Shown here: in pieces, positions 6,844-10,136 of the stretch
Numbering within the stretch: position 1 is the first letter of the stretch
Layout: every line of letters starts with the position of its first letter
Origin: JAPLGE01 sp964355545
GTDB lineage: Bacteria > Bipolaricaulota > Bipolaricaulia > UBA7950 > UBA9294
Assembly: GCA_964355545.1 (NCBI GenBank)
Contig: CAYHEK010000056.1
Span: 1-10,136, forward strand
DNA: 10,136 nucleotides
Reading direction: 5' to 3'
The notes under the pieces: model-generated
Databases searched by the model: none
Seen by the model: only the letters and a program-made list of their open reading frames with translations
Told to the model about the DNA's origin: nothing
Made by a program: the position numbers and the translations under genes

Positions 6844-7121
6844 GGGTTTCACTCGAGATCTCCTTCTCCTTCAAGCGGGACGTTGACCCAAAGGGCCTTA
6901 CCCTCGAGCTTCCCGACGGCGCGGATGTCCTCGCCGCCCTGCGCGAGCTCGTGCGGCGCCATCCCGCGATCGGCCCGCGCCTGTTCGGGGAGAAGGGCGA
7001 GGTGCACCGCCACATCAACGCCCTCGTGAACGGGGAGAACGTTGCCTTCAAGAAGGGCCTGCGCACGATCCTCCGCGACGGGGACCGCCTCACCCTCCTC
7101 CCGCCGGTCGGCGGCGGCTAA
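6840..7121 (+). CDS. MoaD/SAMP1-like ubiquitin-fold sulfur carrier or protein modifier
   Basis: A 93-residue beta-grasp protein ending in LLPPVGGG, the same layout as the MoaD tail (FPPVTGG) that is adenylated and thiocarboxylated by an E1-like enzyme. The middle part (RHPAIGPRLFGEKGEV, then HINALVNGENV) resembles archaeal SAMP1 more than E. coli MoaD. Possible roles are sulfur donation for molybdopterin or tRNA thiolation, or conjugation to protein lysines; sequence alone cannot choose. No MoaE, E1-like MoeB or JAB-protease gene lies in the window. The ATG at 6840 overlaps the deaminase stop (ATGA), and GGAGG lies four bases upstream, so the two genes are tightly coupled. The stop codon lies next to the A-tract of the convergent terminator. 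Confidence 0.85.
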   Translation: MRVSLEISFSFKRDVDPKGLTLELPDGADVLAALRELVRRHPAIGPRLFGEKGEVHRHINALVNGENVAFKKGLRTILRDGDRLTLLPPVGGG

Positions 7122-7152
7122 AAAGGGAGAGAGGCCCCGCAGGGCCTCTCTC
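7120..7152 (-). terminator. Intrinsic terminator for the minus-strand thioesterase transcript
   Basis: GAGAGAGGCCC (7127-7137) and GGGCCTCTCTC (7142-7152) form a perfect 11-bp stem with a four-base loop. Read on the minus strand it is followed by CC and five T (7124-7120), a canonical terminator. It stops transcripts from the thioesterase side at the very end of the MoaD-like gene. The plus-strand flank lacks a U-tract, though the stem itself also forms in that RNA. Confidence 0.8.
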
Positions 7153-7171
7153 GTGTGGTGGGCTGTGCTGT

Positions 7172-7254
7172 AAGGAGGTAGAGCTGTGAGCTCTCGTTTT
7201 TCCACCGCCCTGACTCTATCCGCCTTGTGTGGAGCGCGTGTGAAGAAGGGGTGA
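7172..7254 (+). other. Consensus SD with a 22-codon open frame in the convergent gap, doubtful
   Basis: AAGGAGGT (7172-7179), a full anti-SD match, lies six bases before GTG (7186), which opens 22 codons to TGA at 7252-7254. The product would be a small basic peptide beginning MSSRFSTAL. The start codon is the loop of the plus-strand terminator hairpin, so most transcripts would end inside the frame. I treat it as probably non-coding, but the SD is stronger than those of most annotated genes here. Confidence 0.15.
7180..7201 (+). terminator. Intrinsic terminator for the plus-strand operon
   Basis: AGAGCT (7180-7185) and AGCTCT (7189-7194) form a 6-bp stem with a GTG loop, followed by CG and five T (7197-7201). 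It is short but correctly built, 58 bases past the MoaD-like stop codon. It complements the minus-strand terminator just to its left. Confidence 0.5.
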
Positions 7255-7290
7255 TGGTTCGATGGGGCTTCGGCACCGACAGGCTCTGGC

Positions 7291-7707
7291 TTAGAAGCCG
7301 AGGCCGAGCTGCGTCGCCGCCTTGCGTGCCTTCTCCGCGACGCGGCGCTCGAACCGGTCGAAGTCGATGATGAACCGCTCGTGCTCTGCCTCGGCGACCC
7401 GCTCCACTTCGTCGAACGCCTCGACCCGGAAGCGCAGGCGGCGCCTGTCGGCCTCCACAAGCTCGCACCGCACCGTGACGTGCATCCCCGGAGGAGTCGC
7501 CGCGAGGTGACGGAGAGAGATCGAAGAGCCGACCGTTCGCTCCCCTGCGGCGAGAAAAGGGTCGACCGCGGTCCGGCAGCACTCCTCGCACAGCCCGACG
7601 AGGACCGGCGTCGCGAGGACGTCCACGAGCCCGCTTCCGAAGGCGCTCGCGAGGTGCTCTCTCTCCACGAGCCAGGTCTTCTCGTTCTTCAATCCCGGTT
7701 CGATCAT
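7291..7707 (-). CDS. FlK-like hotdog-fold acyl-CoA thioesterase
   Basis: A small (138-residue) hotdog-fold thioesterase related to fluoroacetyl-CoA thioesterase FlK, expected to hydrolyse a short acyl-CoA in the cytoplasm. FlK's catalytic Thr42-Glu50-His76 is matched here by T33, E41 and H67 with identical spacing (+8 and +26 residues). The surrounding segments VLATPVLVGLCEECC, TVGSSISLRHLAATPPGM and VEAFDEVERVAEAEHERF are typical of the wider family of FlK-like proteins of unknown substrate. Nothing suggests real fluoroacetate resistance; a housekeeping acyl-CoA or toxic-metabolite clearance role is more likely. Start ATG 7707 follows GGGGAGAAAGGC; stop is TAA. It lies 73 bases after the nitrilase gene on the same strand and could be co-transcribed with it. 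Confidence 0.85.
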   Translation of the reverse strand: MIEPGLKNEKTWLVEREHLASAFGSGLVDVLATPVLVGLCEECCRTAVDPFLAAGERTVGSSISLRHLAATPPGMHVTVRCELVEADRRRLRFRVEAFDEVERVAEAEHERFIIDFDRFERRVAEKARKAATQLGLGF

Positions 7708-7743
7708 GCCTTTCTCCCCTTTCAGCGCACGAGAGTGGAAGGA

Positions 7744-7772
7744 ATACTAGTCCTGAAGGGGCGCCGGAGCAA
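7744..7772 (-). promoter_or_regulatory. Weak candidate promoter of the thioesterase gene
   Basis: Minus-strand TTGCTC (-35, 7772-7767, 3/6), 17-bp spacer, TAGTAT (-10, 7749-7744, 4/6) in the 73-base gap after the nitrilase gene. Spacing is ideal but both boxes are imperfect, so the gene may rely on read-through from upstream. Confidence 0.3.
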
Positions 7773-7780
7773 GAAAGGCC

Positions 7781-8602
7781 CTAGAGTGCGTAGAGCTCGG
7801 GCCGCCGGTCGGCGAGACGGTCGTTGTAGGGGTTGAGCGACTTGTCGCGCGCCGCGGCGGGGTCGATCTCGACGACCTGCACATCCTCACCCTCGGCCGG
7901 CGAACGGGCGAGGACCTCACCGGCCGGGGAGACGATCTGGCTTCCTCCGGTGAAGCGGAGGGTCTCTCCGGCCCGCGCCTCGGTCCCGACGCGGTTCGCC
8001 GTGGCGGTGAAGACCCCGTTCTCGATCGCGCGCACGCGCATCGTGAGCTGCCCGACCTCGGGGATGACGAGGTTCGCCGGGTGAGCGATGACCTCCGCTC
8101 CCCGAAGGGCGAGGGTCCGCGCCGCCTCGGGGAAGAGGTGGTCGAAGCAGACGAGGATCCCCACTCTGGCGTGGCCGATGTCGATGACGGAGAAAGGGGT
8201 GTCGCCCGGCGTGAACCACCGCTTTTCCTCAAAGAAGAGGTGAGCCTTGTGATAAGAGGCGAGGAGCCCGGACGGCCCGACGAGGACCGCCGCGTTGTAG
8301 ACCCTCTCCCCGGCCTTCTCCGCGAGCCCGGCGACGAGATAGCAGGAGCGCTTCTGCGCGAGATCGATCAGGCGCCGCGTCGTCTTTCCGTGCGGCACCG
8401 GCTCGGCGAGGGAGGCGGCCTCCTCCGTTGATATGAACTGGTAGCCTGTCGCGAAGAGCTCGGGAAGGACCCACAGGTCCGCCTTCGTTTCCCCGATCAG
8501 CGCCTCCGCGCGGCGGAGGTTCCTCTCCACCTCCCCGAAGGCCGGATCCGTCTGCACGATCCCGAGCCGCATGACGCCAAAGCCGCTTCCCAGGATCGTC
8601 AT
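7781..8602 (-). CDS. Nitrilase-superfamily carbon-nitrogen hydrolase with a fused N-terminal remnant
   Basis: A cytoplasmic amidase or nitrilase of the C-N hydrolase superfamily with the full Glu-Lys-Cys triad: E48 (LPELFATGY), K119 (YHKAHLF) and C152 (ILVCFDHLFPE). The following HPANLV, NRVGTE and EIDPAAARDKSLN segments closely recall the Pyrococcus PH0642/PaNit proteins. The substrate is unknown; an omega-amidase or small-nitrile activity releasing ammonia would suit the neighbouring glutamine synthetase, but that is inference. The family core begins at residue 11 (MRLGIVQTDPAF; ATG 8572-8570). The first ten residues, MTILGSGFGV, look like a leftover IPT/TIG strand. I give the start at 8602 because that ATG overlaps the stop of the preceding small frame (ATGA), allowing reinitiation, whereas ATG 8572 has no well-placed SD. 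If 8572 is used, the protein has 263 residues. Confidence 0.88.
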   Translation of the reverse strand: MTILGSGFGVMRLGIVQTDPAFGEVERNLRRAEALIGETKADLWVLPELFATGYQFISTEEAASLAEPVPHGKTTRRLIDLAQKRSCYLVAGLAEKAGERVYNAAVLVGPSGLLASYHKAHLFFEEKRWFTPGDTPFSVIDIGHARVGILVCFDHLFPEAARTLALRGAEVIAHPANLVIPEVGQLTMRVRAIENGVFTATANRVGTEARAGETLRFTGGSQIVSPAGEVLARSPAEGEDVQVVEIDPAAARDKSLNPYNDRLADRRPELYAL

Positions 8603-8736
8603 CTCCCCGTGTTTACCGCTCCGCTCGTCGGGCTGAGGGTCACGGGCGGAGGCTCGCTTGGCTTGAACAGGTCACACCCCGCCACCAAGACGAGCACGAG
8701 GACGCCCAATCCGCACAGCGCGACTCCCTTTCTCAT
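8599..8736 (-). pseudogene. Truncated lipoprotein gene (signal peptide plus start of an IPT/TIG-like domain)
   Basis: A 45-codon frame. Residues 1-21 are a lipoprotein signal peptide (basic start, hydrophobic core) with lipobox V18-A19-G20-C21. The mature part is only 25 residues: DLFKPSEPPP, then TLSPTSGAVNTG, which reads like the first strand of an IPT/TIG immunoglobulin-like domain. The expected next strand appears immediately downstream, but in another frame, as the first residues of the nitrilase. So this looks like the 5' end of a longer lipoprotein gene cut by a frameshift and a deletion. ATG 8736 has a textbook SD (AGGAGGT, 8748-8742, five bases away), and a candidate promoter precedes it, so it is probably still expressed. 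It may survive as a leader peptide that couples translation to the nitrilase. Confidence 0.6.
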
Positions 8737-8773
8737 CCGCAACCTCCTCTCAAGATGGATGGGTCGCGCTCAG

Positions 8774-8801
8774 GTTATCACAGAGGTGGGGAGGGAGTGA
8801 A
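8774..8801 (-). promoter_or_regulatory. Candidate promoter of the lipoprotein remnant and nitrilase
   Basis: Minus-strand TTCACT (-35, 8801-8796, 4/6), 16-bp spacer, GATAAC (-10, 8779-8774, 4/6). Predicted start near 8767 with a leader of about 31 bases containing AGGAGGT. It is only moderate, and read-through from glutamine synthetase is possible because no clear terminator lies between. Confidence 0.35.
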
Positions 8802-8829
8802 GGGAGAGCCCGGGTTCCCTCCGTTGCGC

Positions 8830-10136
8830 TCACGCCACCTCGAGATACCTCTTCACTTCCCAATCCGTCACTGCGATACGAAACTCACCCCACTCCTCCC
8901 ACTTGGCGCGGCGGAAGGCCTCGTAGGCAGTCTCGCCCAGCGCGGCCTGGATGACTTCATCTCCTTCCAGCTCGCGGAGCGCCTCAGCCAGCGAGCCGGG
9001 CAGGGAGGCGATGCCGAGTCGCGCACGCTCGCCCGCATCGAGCTCGTAGATGTTGATGTTGTTGAGCGGCTTGGGTGGGGTCATCTTCCTGTCAATCCCG
9101 TCCAGGGCGGTGGCGAGCATCGCCGCGAAGGCCAGGTAGGGGTTCGAGGATGGGTCGGGGAAGCGCAGTTCGGCGCGCGCTTCTTCGTCGTGGCCTTCGG
9201 TGTAGCGCGGGATGCGAACGAGCGCCGAGCGGTTGATCTGCGCCCAACCGATATAGACCGGCGCTTCGTAGCCGGGCACCAGCCGCTTGTACGAGTTGAC
9301 CGTCGGGGCGACCACCGCAGCCAGGGCGCGCGCGTGCGCCAGTTGTCCGGCGATGAACCCGTAGGCGAGAGGCGAGAGGTGGTACTCATCCTTGGCGTCG
9401 AAGAAGAGGTTTCTGCCCTTCCCGTCAAGAATAGACTGGTGGCAGTGCATGCCCGACCCGTTGATCCCGAAGACCGGCTTGGGCATGAACGAGGCCACCA
9501 ACCCGTGCTTGGCGGCGATGGCCTTGACGGTGTATTTCAACGTGAGGACGTTGTCTGCCGTGCGCAGGGCGTTCGCAAAGCGGAAGTCGATCTCGTGCTG
9601 GGCGAGCGCCGCTTCGTGGTGGCCGACTTCTACTTCGAGCCCCATGCTGTTCAGAGCGTCCATCAGTTCCGTGCGGACGCGCACGGCTTCGTCGTCGGCG
9701 GAGAAGTCGAAGTAGCCGCCAATGTCGTACGGAACGGGGTGGACGCTGTCGCTCTCGTTGCGCTTGAACAGGAAGAACTCCGGCTCCGGACCGACGTTGT
9801 ACGTCCATCCGCGCGCCTGGGTCTTCTCTAGCATCCGCTTCAGGACGCCGCGCGGGTCCCCATCGAAGGGCGTTCCGTCGGGCGTGTAGATGTCGCAGAA
9901 GACGCGCGCGCGACGGGCGTCGGGGGGAGACCAGGGCAGGATGGCGTAGGTAGACGGGTCGATGACCAACCGCATGTCGCTTTCCTGGATGCGCGCAAAC
10001 CCCTCGACAGAGGAGCCGTCGAACCAGACGCCGTCTTCTAGCGCGACTTCCAGGCGAGCAACCGGCGCATCGACGCTCTTGACCGCGCCGGTCACGTCGG
10101 TGAACTGGTAGGAGATGAACCGGACGTTGTCTTCTT
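8830..10136 (-). CDS. glnA: Glutamine synthetase type I, alpha-like (5' end outside the window)
   Basis: Makes glutamine from glutamate, ammonia and ATP in the cytoplasm; GSI forms dodecamers. The frame is open to the right edge (434 residues seen, first complete ones EDNVRFISYQFTD); only some 10-20 N-terminal residues should be missing. The beta-grasp domain has the Asp loop region and FDGSSVEGFARIQESDM. The catalytic domain shows GPEPEFFLF, HHEAALAQHEIDFR, NGSGMHCHQS (ATP/glutamate site), the flap PTVNSYKRLVPGYEAP with its Glu, INRSALVRIP and RFPDPSSNPYLA. The C-terminus resembles Bacillus GlnA (NINIYELDAGERARLGI, then DLP-like SLPGSLAEAL) and lacks the NLYDLPPEE adenylylation context of beta-type enzymes. 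The Arg of GFARIQESDM matches the glutamine-feedback Arg62 of Bacillus GS, so direct feedback control is likely. Leucine codon use differs sharply from the neighbours. Confidence 0.95.
   Translation of the reverse strand, partial: EDNVRFISYQFTDVTGAVKSVDAPVARLEVALEDGVWFDGSSVEGFARIQESDMRLVIDPSTYAILPWSPPDARRARVFCDIYTPDGTPFDGDPRGVLKRMLEKTQARGWTYNVGPEPEFFLFKRNESDSVHPVPYDIGGYFDFSADDEAVRVRTELMDALNSMGLEVEVGHHEAALAQHEIDFRFANALRTADNVLTLKYTVKAIAAKHGLVASFMPKPVFGINGSGMHCHQSILDGKGRNLFFDAKDEYHLSPLAYGFIAGQLAHARALAAVVAPTVNSYKRLVPGYEAPVYIGWAQINRSALVRIPRYTEGHDEEARAELRFPDPSSNPYLAFAAMLATALDGIDRKMTPPKPLNNINIYELDAGERARLGIASLPGSLAEALRELEGDEVIQAALGETAYEAFRRAKWEEWGEFRIAVTDWEVKRYLEVA

Noticed and set aside
8806..8817. 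Near-palindrome GAGCCCGGGTTC after glutamine synthetase as a terminator
   Set aside because: It has no loop and no T-tract, so it cannot form a normal terminator hairpin.
8755..9831. A 358-codon plus-strand open frame antisense to glutamine synthetase
   Set aside because: It lies opposite an unmistakable glnA reading frame, is rich in Arg/Val/Gly as expected of GC-rich shadows, and has no recognisable domain.
1..10136. CRISPR array, toxin-antitoxin, phage or transposon genes
   Set aside because: No regularly spaced repeats, terminal inverted repeats, transposase, integrase or defence-type domains were seen on either strand.

Overview
This is a 10.1 kb stretch of a GC-rich bacterial chromosome (about 60-65% G+C by eye, more than 90% of it coding). 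The AspRS is of the bacterial type, most genes have Shine-Dalgarno (SD) sites, and sigma70-like promoter boxes are readable. A NosD-like beta-helix protein with a DANADGIGD tail, a Pyrococcus-like nitrilase, a SAMP1/MoaD-like small protein and an M42 aminopeptidase together suggest a deep-branching, possibly thermophilic lineage. Bipolaricaulota (Acetothermia) is my best guess, but it is unproven. Nothing here looks like a phage, IS element, CRISPR array or defence island. No gene-free stretch exceeds 300 bases.

Left block, minus strand (1-4341). The order of transcription is a rhomboid-family intramembrane protease, a secreted NosD-like beta-helix protein, a YhaM-type HD-domain 3'-5' exoribonuclease, and the first 408 codons of aspartyl-tRNA synthetase, which runs off the left edge. 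Each has its own candidate promoter, so these look like four separate transcription units. The longest gap (2348-2632) holds a GC-rich terminator-like hairpin, several more inverted repeats, and a perfect 12-bp palindrome on the yhaM -35 box.

Central block, plus strand (4446-7121). A tight operon carries an M42 aminopeptidase, an 8-oxoguanine-deaminase-type amidohydrolase and a MoaD/SAMP1-like ubiquitin-fold protein ending in GGG. It reads divergently from the rhomboid gene. The two promoters are back to back, with -35 boxes 3 bp apart, and the rhomboid mRNA is predicted to be leaderless.

Right block, minus strand (7291-10136). A 5'-truncated glutamine synthetase I (Bacillus-like alpha type) is followed by a 45-codon lipoprotein remnant, a nitrilase-superfamily hydrolase and an FlK-like acyl-CoA thioesterase. 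The thioesterase converges on the plus-strand operon. The gap between them holds two intrinsic terminator hairpins, one per strand.

The most unusual spot is 8572-8736. A lipoprotein signal peptide with a very strong SD runs into what looks like the first strands of an IPT/TIG domain. That domain is broken by a frameshift, and its next strand (MTILGSGFG) is fused to the N-terminus of the nitrilase. I read this as a gene fossil that now drives nitrilase translation through an ATGA overlap. A second point is that the glutamine synthetase uses leucine codons quite unlike its neighbours, which suggests transfer from another genome.
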